Positions 23,455 through 32,904 of a stretch of DNA of 33,579 nt are shown here, piece by piece. This stretch comes from an uncultured Eubacteriales bacterium (lineage in GTDB: Bacteria > Bacillota > Clostridia > Lachnospirales > Lachnospiraceae): NCBI GenBank assembly GCA_900545225.1, contig UQXZ01000015.1, positions 1 through 33,579 of the forward strand, in the 5' to 3' direction. The stretch's first letter is position 1; each line of letters starts with the position of its first letter. The notes under the pieces were generated by a model that saw only the letters and a list, made by a program, of their open reading frames with translations, did no database searches and was not told the origin of the DNA. The translations under genes and the position numbers were made by a program.

Positions 23455-23883
23455 TCACCCAACGGCACACATGATTTCGCCACAGGCAGCTACCTTGCCG
23501 TCTACACTTGCTTCTACGTCAGCAAAGCAGATTCCGGCTCTTTCCTTAGTAAATGTTACCTTAAGCGTAAGTGTATCACCAGGAACTACTTGCTTCTTGA
23601 AACGCATTTTATTAATACCTGCAAAGTAACCTATTTTACCCTTGTTTTCTTCCTTAGACAACAGGAGAACGCAACCTGTCTGAGCAAGCGCCTCAACAAT
23701 AAGAACTCCTGGCATTACATGCTTCTGTGGAAAATGTCCCATGAAGAACATTTCATTAGCACTTACGCTCTTTGTTCCGATTATACATGTTCCATCTTCA
23801 CTTATGCTTTCGATTCTGTCAACAAGGAGCATAGGATAACGATGTGGAATTATTTCCTGAATCTGATTTGAATTATATAACAT
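23455..23883 (-). CDS. fabZ: 3-hydroxyacyl-ACP dehydratase FabZ
   Basis: This 142-residue hot-dog-fold dehydratase catalyses the third step of each elongation cycle. IIPHRYPMLLVDRI and the catalytic MGHFPQKHVMPGVLIVEALAQ, with H50 and E64, are intact. GAGG lies five bases before the ATG, and the start abuts the fabF stop. No FabM or FabA-type isomerase is present in the window, so the route to unsaturated fatty acids is unclear. Confidence 0.96.
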   Translation of the reverse strand: MLYNSNQIQEIIPHRYPMLLVDRIESISEDGTCIIGTKSVSANEMFFMGHFPQKHVMPGVLIVEALAQTGCVLLLSKEENKGKIGYFAGINKMRFKKQVVPGDTLTLKVTFTKERAGICFADVEASVDGKVAACGEIMCAVG

Positions 23884-25122
23884 TTAATCCTCTACTTTCT
23901 TGAAAATCAATGATGCATTGTGACCGCCAAAGCCCAATGAGTTTTTCATTACATAGTTAAGTTCTTTTTTAACCGGTGTATTGGCTACGATGTTAAGGTC
24001 GCAGTTTTCATCCGGATTCTGATAGTTGATTGTAGGTGGAACAAAGCTGTTCTCGATTGCCTTTACACAGATGATTGACTCAATTGCACCACTGGCACCG
24101 AGTAAATGTCCTGTATTACCCTTTGTACTTGACATTAAAAGGTTGTAAGCATGGTCACCAAATGCATTCTTAACAGCGCTTGTCTCTATCTTGTCATTAA
24201 GTGGTGTGCTTGTTCCGTGAGCGTTGATGTAATTAATGCTTTCAGGCTCGATTGATGCATCCTTTAAAGCATTTACCATTGCTCTTGCACCACCTTCTCC
24301 GCCTTCCATTGGAGCTGTAATGTGGAATGCATCACAAGTTGCACCGTAACCTACGATTTCAGCATAGATCTTTGCGCCTCTTTTCTTGGCATGCTCATAC
24401 TCTTCAAGTACAAGTGCACCTGCGCCCTCACCCATAACGAAACCTGATCTGTCCTTGTCAAATGGGATACTTGCACGGTTCTTGTCATCTCCAACGTGAA
24501 GAGCCTTCATTGACTGGAAACCTGCAACTGATAATGGTGTTACCGCTGCCTCACAGCCACCTGTCATCATAATATCTTCATATCCGTCACGAATCTTATG
24601 GAATGCCTCACCGATTGCATTTGTTGCCGCTGCACAAGCAGTAACAACACTTGAGCAGTGACCCTGAGCCTGAAGATCAATAGCAACATTTCCCGCTGCC
24701 ATATTTGCAATTGACATTGGAATAAAGAATGGAGAAACACGGCCCGGTCCCTGAGCCTGTAACTTATCCTCAGTTACTTCGATAGTTCCGATACCACCGA
24801 TACCTGTTGCAAATATTACACCGAATCTTGTCTTATCGATTGCATCAATATCAATCTTAGAATCTTCAAATGCCTGCTTTGCAGCTATTCTTGCGTATAC
24901 TGTAAATAAGTCGTTAAACTTAACACTTCTCTTGTCAAAGTACTGCTCAACATCAAGACCCTTAACTTCACCGGCTAATTTAACCTTGAAATCTGATGTG
25001 TCAAATTTTGTAATTTTATCTATACCGCATTTGCAGTTTTCAATTGATTCCCAAAGAGTCGGAACATCGTTTCCGATAGGTGATAATGCCCCTAATCCTG
25101 TTATAACAACTCTTCTCTTCAT
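23884..25122 (-). CDS. fabF: 3-oxoacyl-ACP synthase II
   Basis: This 412-residue condensing enzyme elongates acyl-ACP with malonyl-ACP. The catalytic triad Cys-His-His is present: C163 in VTACAAATNAIG, His in INAHGTSTPLND, and His in STKGNTGHLLGASG. The N-terminal RRVVITGLGALSPIG is typical. The start has AAGGAG five bases upstream. It lies nine bases after fabG and is directly followed by fabZ. Confidence 0.97.
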   Translation of the reverse strand: MKRRVVITGLGALSPIGNDVPTLWESIENCKCGIDKITKFDTSDFKVKLAGEVKGLDVEQYFDKRSVKFNDLFTVYARIAAKQAFEDSKIDIDAIDKTRFGVIFATGIGGIGTIEVTEDKLQAQGPGRVSPFFIPMSIANMAAGNVAIDLQAQGHCSSVVTACAAATNAIGEAFHKIRDGYEDIMMTGGCEAAVTPLSVAGFQSMKALHVGDDKNRASIPFDKDRSGFVMGEGAGALVLEEYEHAKKRGAKIYAEIVGYGATCDAFHITAPMEGGEGGARAMVNALKDASIEPESINYINAHGTSTPLNDKIETSAVKNAFGDHAYNLLMSSTKGNTGHLLGASGAIESIICVKAIENSFVPPTINYQNPDENCDLNIVANTPVKKELNYVMKNSLGFGGHNASLIFKKVED

Positions 25123-25131
25123 TTCCGCTCC

Positions 25132-25863
25132 TTACATTACCATTCCGCCGTCTACATTTATAACCTGTCCTGTGATGTAGCGACTGTTTTCAGCTGATAA
25201 GAATAAAACTAAGTTTGCAATGTCTTCCGGCTTGCCAAGTTCCTTCATAGGAATATTGTTTAAAATAGCCTCTTTAACGCTGTCTGAAAGTACATCAGTC
25301 ATTTCTGTCTGAATAAATCCCGGTGCAATTGCGTTACATCTTACATTTTTATGGGCACCTTCCTTGGCGATTGTCTTTGTAAGTGCAATAACACCTGCCT
25401 TACTTGCTGCGTAGTTTGCCTGGCCGATATTTCCAATCTCGCCGATAACACTTGCCATATTTATGATAGAACCGCTCTTCTGCTTAAGCATTGGCTTTAA
25501 TACAGCCTTGCTTACGTTGAAGCAGCCCTTTAAGTTAATATCGATTACCTTTTCAAAGTCCTCTTCACTCATTCTGAGAATGAGGTTGTCCTTTGTAATT
25601 CCTGAATTGTTTACAACAACGTCAATGCTTTCATATTTCTCTGATACAGCCTTGATCATGTCATTTACTGCAACACTGTCACTTACGTCAGCCTTGAAAA
25701 TCATGCTGTCGTTTCCGTTCTTTGCGCATTCAGCAAGAACTTCATTTGCCCTGTCTTCACTGCCGCAATAATTAATTACAACATTGTACTCATGTGATAA
25801 TGCTATTGCGATTGCACGGCCGATTCCTCTTGAACCACCTGTTACGATTGCTGTTTTTCTCAT
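25132..25863 (-). CDS. fabG: 3-oxoacyl-ACP reductase FabG
   Basis: This 243-residue short-chain dehydrogenase performs the NADPH-dependent keto reduction of the cycle. The cofactor motif GGSRGIG (9-15), VVNNSGIT, and the catalytic S138, Y151 and K155 are present. The C-terminal GQVINVDGGMVM is typical of FabG rather than of other short-chain dehydrogenases. Its ATG overlaps the fabD stop by four bases. Confidence 0.96.
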   Translation of the reverse strand: MRKTAIVTGGSRGIGRAIAIALSHEYNVVINYCGSEDRANEVLAECAKNGNDSMIFKADVSDSVAVNDMIKAVSEKYESIDVVVNNSGITKDNLILRMSEEDFEKVIDINLKGCFNVSKAVLKPMLKQKSGSIINMASVIGEIGNIGQANYAASKAGVIALTKTIAKEGAHKNVRCNAIAPGFIQTEMTDVLSDSVKEAILNNIPMKELGKPEDIANLVLFLSAENSRYITGQVINVDGGMVM

Positions 25864-26780
25864 AAACCAAGTCCTTCCAACATTTTCTTATAATCTTCAA
25901 CTGTATCAACGCTGTAAATCTTTACATTTTTGTCTGTCTTCTTTACGAAACCTGATAATACCTTTCCAGGGCCAACCTCGATAAATGTATCAACACCCTG
26001 TGAAATCATATATTCGATTGACTGAGAAAATCTTACGCTGCTCTTAATCTGCTTTGTAAGAATGTCGATGATATCCTCATCAGACTCAGCTCCTGTATAG
26101 TTGTAAACAACAGGAATTTCAGGCTTGTTAAATGTATATTTTTTAAGTTCCTTATTGAGCTTAACTGATGCTTCTTCAAGAAGTGATGTGTGGAATGCTC
26201 CGCTTACCTGAAGAGGAATAACTCTTCTTGCATTTCTTTCAAGGAGCTTTTCTGCAGCCTTTTCACAGGCTGCTTTCTCACCGCTTATTACTATCTGTCC
26301 TGGACAGTTATAATTGGCAACTTCTACAACACCCAGGGACTTAACCTCTTCAAGTACTTCTTTGATTGTAGTTTCATCAGATCCTAAAACAGCCGCCATC
26401 ATAACTTCCTTACCTGTGAAGGCGTTGTCCATGATTTTTCCACGCTCTCTTACAATCTGAATTGCATCATTTACATTGATTGCACCTGCATATGTAAGTG
26501 CAGAATATTCACCAAGACTAAGTCCTGCAACATAATCTGCCTTTATGCCGTTCTTCTTAAGTAATGCAGAAATGGCTATTGATGTTGTTAAAATGCAACT
26601 CTGTGCAAATGCTGTATTGTCCAGCATTTCCTTAGGCCCTTCAAAGCAGAGATTCTGTAAGCTGAAATCTACATTTGCATTGTCATATACTTCTCTGCAC
26701 TCCTCATATTCTTCATAGAAATCCTTGCCCATGCCCACGTACTGAGCACCCTGTCCGGCAAATAGAATAGCAGTCTTCAT
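25860..26780 (-). CDS. fabD: Malonyl-CoA:ACP transacylase
   Basis: This 306-residue acyltransferase moves malonyl from CoA to ACP. The motifs are FAGQGAQYVGMG at the N-terminus, the nucleophile elbow GLSLG with S88, and VSGAFHTSLL with H197. The open frame extends to 26813, but ATG at 26780 is chosen because GGAGG lies just before it and the family starts with KTAILFAGQG. It overlaps fabG by four bases. Confidence 0.96.
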   Translation of the reverse strand: MKTAILFAGQGAQYVGMGKDFYEEYEECREVYDNANVDFSLQNLCFEGPKEMLDNTAFAQSCILTTSIAISALLKKNGIKADYVAGLSLGEYSALTYAGAINVNDAIQIVRERGKIMDNAFTGKEVMMAAVLGSDETTIKEVLEEVKSLGVVEVANYNCPGQIVISGEKAACEKAAEKLLERNARRVIPLQVSGAFHTSLLEEASVKLNKELKKYTFNKPEIPVVYNYTGAESDEDIIDILTKQIKSSVRFSQSIEYMISQGVDTFIEVGPGKVLSGFVKKTDKNVKIYSVDTVEDYKKMLEGLGL

Positions 26781-26855
26781 TATTACCTCCTTATCACTTC
26801 GTTTGCTGAGCACATCAATTTATGCCCATATATACTTAGGAATTAACATGCTCAT

Positions 26856-27935
26856 TTAATCTAATGAGTCATTTAATTCTTTCATCAGCTCATCTATTAA
26901 TTCTTTTACGCTTACCTTTTTATTAACTCTGTAAGCATTTTCACCTGCAAATACCAGTCCGTTTTCCACATCGCCCTTTGCAGCAATGATTAACGCCTCA
27001 CTTATGCAGTAAATGGTGTGCGCCGGATTACACGGTATCATGCAGTTATAACAATGAGATATTTTCGCATCAACATTTGGATCGATTGTTTTTGTAAATT
27101 CATTTCGAAGTGCCCTGCCCGGAAATCCCGTCGGTGAATCTACTATTACGATATCTTCCTCTTTGCAGTTAATAATCGCTTCTTTAAATTCATCACTTGC
27201 ATCGCACTCGTGAGTAGCAATGAAACGTGTACCCATCTGTACTCCGTCAGCTCCAAGATTTAGAAATCTCGCGATATCACTTCCCGTAAATACTCCACCT
27301 GCAACAAATACAGGTATTTCTTTGCCGTATTTCTCCTCATAAGGAACCTTGGCTACAAGTACTCCCTGTAAAATATCTTCTATATTTTCACAGGTATCAT
27401 TTAACACATCGTCCTTCTTAAATCCTAAGTGACCACCTGCCTTACTTCCTTCAATAACTATAAAATCAGGACACACTTCATAGTGCTTATCCCAGTATTT
27501 AGCTATTACGTTAAATGCCTTGGCACTGGAAACTATCGGGGCAAGAAGTACATTTTCATTGTCCACAAGTGACGGTAATTTCAGCGGTAAACCCGCACCG
27601 GATATGATGGCATCAACATTTTCTGCACATGCGACTCTTACATAATCATCGTAGTCCTCGCTGGCACACATGATATTTACACCAAGCAATCCATTTCCCT
27701 CAGAAATTAATCTTGCGTTATGTATTTCCTCCGCAAAAGCATTTAAGTTGCACTGTAATGTATTTGTTTTGAAATCTTCCTTGTAACATCCCGGTTGAGC
27801 GGCACTGATTACTCCCATACCGCCCTCTCTCATTACACTTCCGGCAAGATTAGACAGAGAAATTCCGATTCCCATACCACCCTGGATAATTGGAATTGAT
27901 AATTTTCTGTTTCTGATTTTTATTTCTTTTAGCAT
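26856..27935 (-). CDS. Nitronate monooxygenase / FabK-like flavoprotein
   Basis: This 359-residue TIM-barrel flavoprotein belongs to the nitronate monooxygenase (2-nitropropane dioxygenase) family that also contains FabK. Visible features are PIIQGGMGIGIS at the N-terminus, VDAIISGAGLPLKLP, the glycine-rich EGSKAGGHLGF and VFVAGGVFTGSDIARFLNLGADGVQMGTRF flavin phosphate-binding region, and a C-terminal cysteine-containing SHCYNCMIPC segment. It directly follows fabK with a one-base overlap (TAATG), and similar genes recur in clostridial fab clusters. Its true substrate is unknown; it could detoxify nitronates or act on acyl thioesters. It is clearly more distant from classical FabK than its neighbour. 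Confidence 0.88.
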   Translation of the reverse strand: MLKEIKIRNRKLSIPIIQGGMGIGISLSNLAGSVMREGGMGVISAAQPGCYKEDFKTNTLQCNLNAFAEEIHNARLISEGNGLLGVNIMCASEDYDDYVRVACAENVDAIISGAGLPLKLPSLVDNENVLLAPIVSSAKAFNVIAKYWDKHYEVCPDFIVIEGSKAGGHLGFKKDDVLNDTCENIEDILQGVLVAKVPYEEKYGKEIPVFVAGGVFTGSDIARFLNLGADGVQMGTRFIATHECDASDEFKEAIINCKEEDIVIVDSPTGFPGRALRNEFTKTIDPNVDAKISHCYNCMIPCNPAHTIYCISEALIIAAKGDVENGLVFAGENAYRVNKKVSVKELIDELMKELNDSLD

Positions 27936-28873
27936 TATATCTCTCTAATTTTTCTTTCTAATTCACTCAATACTACTTTGGAACCTGTTACGATTTCTTC
28001 GAATATTTGTGGCAAAGGCTTTATTTCTTTACAAAGTCCGGCGATCTGGCCCATCATAACTGAACCGTCCTGCATATCGCCTTCCTTAACGGCTCTGCGG
28101 AGTGCTCCGATTGTGAGCTTTTCGCGTTCTGCCTGGCTTTCTTCCTGCTGTTCGAGTTTCATATACTCACGGCTTAATCTGTTCTTAAGCACTCGTACCG
28201 GTGAACCTGCTGTTCTTCCTGTAACAACAGTATCCATGTCCTTAGCCTTGATTACGGCATTTTTATAATTCTCATGAATTGGACATTCATCTGTTGCAAG
28301 GAGTACTGTTCCAAGCTGAACACCCTCTGCACCGAGACAGAGTGCTGCATCAAATCCTCTGCTGTCAGCAATACCACCCGCTGCAATTACAGGAATCTCA
28401 ACTGCATCCACAACCTGTGGAACAAGTGCCATAGTTGTCTGCTCACCTACATGTCCGCCAGCTTCACCGCCTTCAACGATTACCGCATCAGCACCTACTC
28501 GCTCCATTCTTCTTGCGAGGGCAACACTTGCAACTACAGGAATTACCTTAGCTCCGCTTTCCTTTAACATTTCCATGTAAATTCCCGGATTGCCGGCACC
28601 TGTTGTTACCAATGCTACTTTTTCCTCAGCAATTACCTTCATAATTTCTTCTGTATGAGGGTTCATGAGCATAACATTTACACCAAAGGGCTTATCTGTT
28701 AATTCTTTGCATTTATGAATGGCCTTTCTTGTTTCTTCCGCGTTCATTGCGCCTGTACCGATAATTCCGATAGCACCTGCGTTAGATACGTCTGCTGCAA
28801 ATTCTGCTGTGGCTACATGTGCCATTGCCCCTTGAAAAATAGGATATTTAACGTCAAATAATTTATTGATCAT
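27935..28873 (-). CDS. fabK: Enoyl-ACP reductase II
   Basis: This FMN-dependent enoyl-ACP reductase of about 312 residues catalyses the last step of the elongation cycle. The sequence VKYPIFQGAMAHVATAEFAA, GAGNPGIYME, GGEAGGHVGEQTT, VIAAGGIADSRGF and GAEGVQLGT match FabK. Starts at 28900 (GTG) and 28894 (ATG) are also possible. I prefer ATG at 28873 because homologues begin a few residues before the Lys-Tyr-Pro-Ile motif and AAGG lies upstream, although the spacing is long. No FabI is present, so this organism probably depends on FabK. Confidence 0.92.
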   Translation of the reverse strand: MINKLFDVKYPIFQGAMAHVATAEFAADVSNAGAIGIIGTGAMNAEETRKAIHKCKELTDKPFGVNVMLMNPHTEEIMKVIAEEKVALVTTGAGNPGIYMEMLKESGAKVIPVVASVALARRMERVGADAVIVEGGEAGGHVGEQTTMALVPQVVDAVEIPVIAAGGIADSRGFDAALCLGAEGVQLGTVLLATDECPIHENYKNAVIKAKDMDTVVTGRTAGSPVRVLKNRLSREYMKLEQQEESQAEREKLTIGALRRAVKEGDMQDGSVMMGQIAGLCKEIKPLPQIFEEIVTGSKVVLSELERKIREI

Positions 28874-28903
28874 CTGTAAATGTGCCTTTCTCATTTTCAC
28901 TAT

Positions 28904-29872
28904 TTAAAACTGGTAAAGGTAGGAGCTGTAGGTAAAGCCTCCGCCAAATCCTACCAGGATAACTTTGTCATTTTCCTTTATTACCCCCTGTGCCTTCGCT
29001 TCGCTGAGTGCGATTCCGATACTTGCTGAGGATGTATTGCCGTATTTGTCAAGATTTACAAATACCTTCTCCATTGGAAGGTTCATGCTCCTTGCCACAT
29101 GCTTAATAATTCTTATATTTGCCTGATGAGGTATGATGCAGTCGATATCATCTATAGTAAGATTCGACTCTTTAAGTACCTCAACAATGGCCTCTTCCAT
29201 AACTCTGATGGCAAATCTGAATACGTCATTGCCCTGCATTGTCATGTAGTTGTTCACTGCCCGGTTGGAAGTCATTAATGGTGTAAGTCCGTTGTTCTTA
29301 CATGTTAAAACGTTCTTGTTGTCTCCCATGCTGTTGCTGTACATAAATGTTTCTTTTTCACATTCTTCGTATCTGAGCACTGCAGCACCTGCACCGTCAC
29401 CAAATAAAATACATGTGCTTCTGTCAGCGAAATCAAGTATTTTACTGTTTGTTTCAGCACCTACAACAAGGACTGTTTTAAATCTTCCAAGAAGTGATGA
29501 ACCTACCTGTAAGGCTGAAATAAAGCCGTTACATGCCGCATTCATGTCAAATGCCATTATTTTCTGATCATTGAGTCCCAACATTTCCTGAATAAGGCAT
29601 GCTGTTGATGGCATTGCATTGTCAGGTGTCATTGTTGCAACAATAATTGCCTCAATCTCAGTTTTATCTATGCCTGCATCCTTAATTGCATTAAGTGCAG
29701 CTTCATATCCTAATTCACTTGTATTTTTGTTTTCACTAAAATATCTTGTTTTAATACCTGTTCGTGTTGTTATCCATTCATCATTTGTATCCACAATTTC
29801 AGACAACATATCATTTGTTACACAGGTTTCTGCCGGCTTATGTCCGACACCGATGATTCTTATGTTTTTCAT
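28904..29872 (-). CDS. fabH: 3-oxoacyl-ACP synthase III
   Basis: This 322-residue initiating condensing enzyme joins acetyl-CoA or a branched primer to malonyl-ACP. The triad is Cys-His-Asn: C114 in DMNAACNGFISAL, His in CIIPHQANIRI, and Asn in DKYGNTSSASIG. The N-terminal DEWITTRTGIKTRYF is typical. Its ATG overlaps the accA stop by four bases. Confidence 0.97.
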   Translation of the reverse strand: MKNIRIIGVGHKPAETCVTNDMLSEIVDTNDEWITTRTGIKTRYFSENKNTSELGYEAALNAIKDAGIDKTEIEAIIVATMTPDNAMPSTACLIQEMLGLNDQKIMAFDMNAACNGFISALQVGSSLLGRFKTVLVVGAETNSKILDFADRSTCILFGDGAGAAVLRYEECEKETFMYSNSMGDNKNVLTCKNNGLTPLMTSNRAVNNYMTMQGNDVFRFAIRVMEEAIVEVLKESNLTIDDIDCIIPHQANIRIIKHVARSMNLPMEKVFVNLDKYGNTSSASIGIALSEAKAQGVIKENDKVILVGFGGGFTYSSYLYQF

Positions 29873-30687
29873 ACGAATTTACCTACTTTGCGATATTTGT
29901 TATATCTTTTATCAAGCAGCTCATCCATTTCTGTATTTTTAAGAGCCTTAAGTTCCTTTATAAGGTACTCGTCAAGTTCTCTGACTGCGTCCTCATGCTC
30001 AACCTGGATTCCGCCATCCGGTTCCTCAATAATCTTGTCTATGATTTCTTTTTCGTAGAGATCAAATGAAGTTAATCCCATAACCTCACTGGCTTCCTTT
30101 GCCTTTGAAGCATCCTTCCAGAGTATGCTGGCAAATCCTTCAGGTGAAAGAATTGAATAGATTGCATTTTCAAACATAACAATTCTGTCTGCCACTGAAA
30201 GTGCAAGTGCTCCACCACTTCCGCCTTCTGAGATTACAACTGCGATTACAGGCACCTTAAGATCTGAAAATGTGTAGAGACATTCAGCAATTGCATTTGC
30301 CTGTCCTCTCTCCTCAGCTCCCTTTCCCGGATACGCACCTGCAGTATCAACAAATGTAATAACCGGTCTGTTAAACTTCTCAGCCTGCTTTGCAAGTCTT
30401 AAAGCCTTTCTGTATCCTTCAGGATTAACCATTCCGAAGTTTTTCTCTAGGTTTTCTTCAAGTGTCTTTCCCTTTGACTCGGCAATTACTGTTACAGGAA
30501 TACCGTGAAATGAAGCGATACCGCCGATAATTGCCTTGTCATCTCCGAAATATCTGTCACCTGATAATTCATAGAAATCAGTAAATAATTCCTTTATAAA
30601 ATCCTGCGCCTTAGGACGTGTAGTCTGTCTTGCAAGACCAACTCTCTCCCAAGCGGAAAGCTTTGATTTGTTCATGCTCATGTCCAT
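29869..30687 (-). CDS. accA: Acetyl-CoA carboxylase carboxyltransferase, alpha subunit
   Basis: This subunit of about 272 residues pairs with AccD to transfer carboxyl from biotin to acetyl-CoA. Family motifs include LSAWERVGLARQTTRPKA, GDRYFGDDKAIIGG, FVDTAGAYPGKGAEERGQ and ISEGGSGGALAL. The frame permits ATG at 30702, overlapping accD by 14 bases. I favour ATG at 30687 because GGAG lies nine bases before it and no ribosome binding site precedes the other. The gene ends in a four-base overlap with fabH. Confidence 0.95.
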   Translation of the reverse strand: MDMSMNKSKLSAWERVGLARQTTRPKAQDFIKELFTDFYELSGDRYFGDDKAIIGGIASFHGIPVTVIAESKGKTLEENLEKNFGMVNPEGYRKALRLAKQAEKFNRPVITFVDTAGAYPGKGAEERGQANAIAECLYTFSDLKVPVIAVVISEGGSGGALALSVADRIVMFENAIYSILSPEGFASILWKDASKAKEASEVMGLTSFDLYEKEIIDKIIEEPDGGIQVEHEDAVRELDEYLIKELKALKNTEMDELLDKRYNKYRKVGKFV

Positions 30688-30688
30688 A

Positions 30689-31552
30689 TTAGTTAACTCC
30701 ATGTAATCTGATTAAATCACCAAGTGTCTTTTTCATTTTCTTTCGTTCCACAATCATGTCCACAAAGCCCTTTTCCTTAACAAATTCTGCTCTCTGGAAT
30801 TCCTTAGGAAGTTCTTCATTTATTGTCTTTTCAATAACTCGTCTTCCTGCAAATCCAATAAGTGCTCTCGGCTCTGAAATAATTATGTCTCCAAGCATTG
30901 CAAAGCTGGCACTTACACCACCTGTTGTAGGATTTGTAAGGACTGAAATATAAAGGTTTCCATGGTCGTTAAATCTCTTTAATGCAGCACTTGTCTTTGC
31001 CATCTGAACAAGAGAAACAATACCTTCCTGCATTCTCGCTCCACCGCTGGCACAGAAAATCACTAATGGTAAATGCTCTTCGTCAGCCTTTTCGATAAGT
31101 CTTGTGATCTTTTCTCCAACAACACTTCCCATACTTCCCATCATGAAATATGAATTCATAACGGCGATTGCTGTCTTTTCTCCGTTGATATTTCCAACTC
31201 CTGTAACAACAGCTTCATTCATGCCTGTTTCAGCTTTGTACTTATCAAGCTTTTCTGTATATCCCTTAAATTCAGTATTTACTGTTGTGATGTCAGCATC
31301 CATTTCCTCAAATGTGCCTTCATCAATAATCTGGCTGATTCTCTCTCTTGAACCGATTCTTACGTGAGATCCGCACTCAGGACATACATATAAATTGTTC
31401 TTAAATACTTCTGTCTGAATTGTGTTTTTACATCTTTTACATATTCTGAAAAGATCATCAGGAATTTCCTTAGCTTTGTAAGCATCTTCTCTTTTATTCT
31501 GGCCACGAAATAAAGTTATACGTTCTCTTCTCTTTTTAAATATATTCTTCAT
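30689..31552 (-). CDS. accD: Acetyl-CoA carboxylase carboxyltransferase, beta subunit
   Basis: This 287-residue zinc-ribbon carboxyltransferase subunit has the four zinc cysteines C38, C41, C57 and C60 (CKRC and CPEC). Crotonase-fold motifs follow: FCASGGARMQEGIVSLVQMAKT and TNPTTGGVSASFAMLGD. The gene overlaps the end of accC by 17 bases, and GGAG lies about ten bases before the ATG. It is a standard partner of AccA. Confidence 0.96.
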   Translation of the reverse strand: MKNIFKKRRERITLFRGQNKREDAYKAKEIPDDLFRICKRCKNTIQTEVFKNNLYVCPECGSHVRIGSRERISQIIDEGTFEEMDADITTVNTEFKGYTEKLDKYKAETGMNEAVVTGVGNINGEKTAIAVMNSYFMMGSMGSVVGEKITRLIEKADEEHLPLVIFCASGGARMQEGIVSLVQMAKTSAALKRFNDHGNLYISVLTNPTTGGVSASFAMLGDIIISEPRALIGFAGRRVIEKTINEELPKEFQRAEFVKEKGFVDMIVERKKMKKTLGDLIRLHGVN

Positions 31553-32903
31553 TTTCCTTTAACTCCTCGATAAAAGTAGCCGCAAAGCCTGTTGTATATC
31601 TTCCATCTATGAAATTCTTGTGGTGAAGAAGTAAATAGTGAAATTCTATATTTGTATCAATGCCTTCGATAATTAACTCTTCAAGGGCGATACGCATTTT
31701 CTTAATGCACTCAAGTCTTGTAGGCGCAAATGTTATAACCTTGATAATCATGGCATCGTAAAACGGAGGAATTGTATATCCGTTGTATACGCCAGTTTCA
31801 TTTCGCACGCCTCGGCCACCAGGGAGATTTAAGAATGTAATCTTACCCGGTGAAGGCTTGAAGTCTTCCTTTGTATTTTCTGCATTGATTCGGCACTCCA
31901 TTGCGTAGCCGTTAATCTTTACATCTTCCTGCTTAATATTTAATCTCTGGTTTTCTGCAATCTTGATCTGCTGCTTTACGATGTCTATGTTGCAGATCAT
32001 TTCTGTAATAGGATGCTCAACCTGGATTCTTGTATTCATTTCCATGAAGTAGTAATTGCCGTGCTTATCAAGAAGGAATTCAATAGTTCCAACTGAGTCG
32101 TAGCCAACAGCCTTACATGCCTTAACAGCATCATTTGTCATTCTTGTTCTGATATCATCGCTTAATGTAAAGCAGGGTGCTTCCTCAACAAGCTTCTGAT
32201 TTCTTCTCTGGAATGAGCAGTCTCTCTCATAGAGGTGAATAACATTTCCGAAGTGATCGCCAATAAGCTGTACTTCAATATGCTTAGGATCTTCGATGAA
32301 CTTCTCCATGTAGACTTCGTCATTGTTGAAGCAGGCCTTAGCCTCACTCTTTGCACTGTTAAATGCATTTACAAATTCATCTTCACTGTGAACGATTCTC
32401 ATGCCTCGGCCACCGCCGCCTGCACTTGCCTTGATGATGAGTGGATATGTAATTTCCTTTGCGCGCTCTAAGCCTTCCTCAACAGTTTCAACAACATCCT
32501 TACTTCCAGGAACAACAGGAACTCCCGCTTCCTTCATAATTCTCTTGGCTGTTGACTTGTTGCCGAGCTTTTCTATAATGTCAGCGCTTGGACCTACGAA
32601 TATAAGACCGCACTGCTCTACAAGTCTTGCAAAGTCAGGGTTCTCACTTAAGAATCCAAACCCCGGATGAATTGCATCACATCCTGTTGAACATGCAGCC
32701 TGAATAATGTTGTTCATGTTTAAGTAGCTGTCTACGGCTCTGGGTGCACCGATACATACTGCTTCATCTGCAAGCTGTACATGAAGTGATTCAGCATCTG
32801 CCTGGGAATATACGGCAACTGTCTTAATCCCCATTTCCTTACAAGTTCTGATTATTCTTATGGCAATTTCGCCACGATTTGCTATAAGTAATTTCTTTAT
32901 CAT
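31536..32903 (-). CDS. accC: Biotin carboxylase subunit of acetyl-CoA carboxylase
   Basis: This 455-residue ATP-grasp enzyme carboxylates the biotin on AccB. It begins KKLLIANRGEIAIRIIRTCKE. It then shows the glycine-rich loop IKASAGGGGRGMRIV, the catalytic ERDCSFQRRNQKLVEEAP, and FMEMNTRIQVEHPITEM. The length is normal. GGAG lies six bases before the ATG, and the gene starts one base after the accB stop. Confidence 0.97.
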   Translation of the reverse strand: MIKKLLIANRGEIAIRIIRTCKEMGIKTVAVYSQADAESLHVQLADEAVCIGAPRAVDSYLNMNNIIQAACSTGCDAIHPGFGFLSENPDFARLVEQCGLIFVGPSADIIEKLGNKSTAKRIMKEAGVPVVPGSKDVVETVEEGLERAKEITYPLIIKASAGGGGRGMRIVHSEDEFVNAFNSAKSEAKACFNNDEVYMEKFIEDPKHIEVQLIGDHFGNVIHLYERDCSFQRRNQKLVEEAPCFTLSDDIRTRMTNDAVKACKAVGYDSVGTIEFLLDKHGNYYFMEMNTRIQVEHPITEMICNIDIVKQQIKIAENQRLNIKQEDVKINGYAMECRINAENTKEDFKPSPGKITFLNLPGGRGVRNETGVYNGYTIPPFYDAMIIKVITFAPTRLECIKKMRIALEELIIEGIDTNIEFHYLLLHHKNFIDGRYTTGFAATFIEELKENEEYI

Positions 32904-32904
32904 A

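Noticed and set aside
26781..26813. N-terminal extension of FabD
   Set aside because: GGAGG just before the ATG at 26780 and the conserved KTAILFAGQG start favour the shorter form.
32162..32471. Overlapping short frames inside accC on both strands
   Set aside because: accC is intact and fully conserved over this stretch; these are frame shadows.
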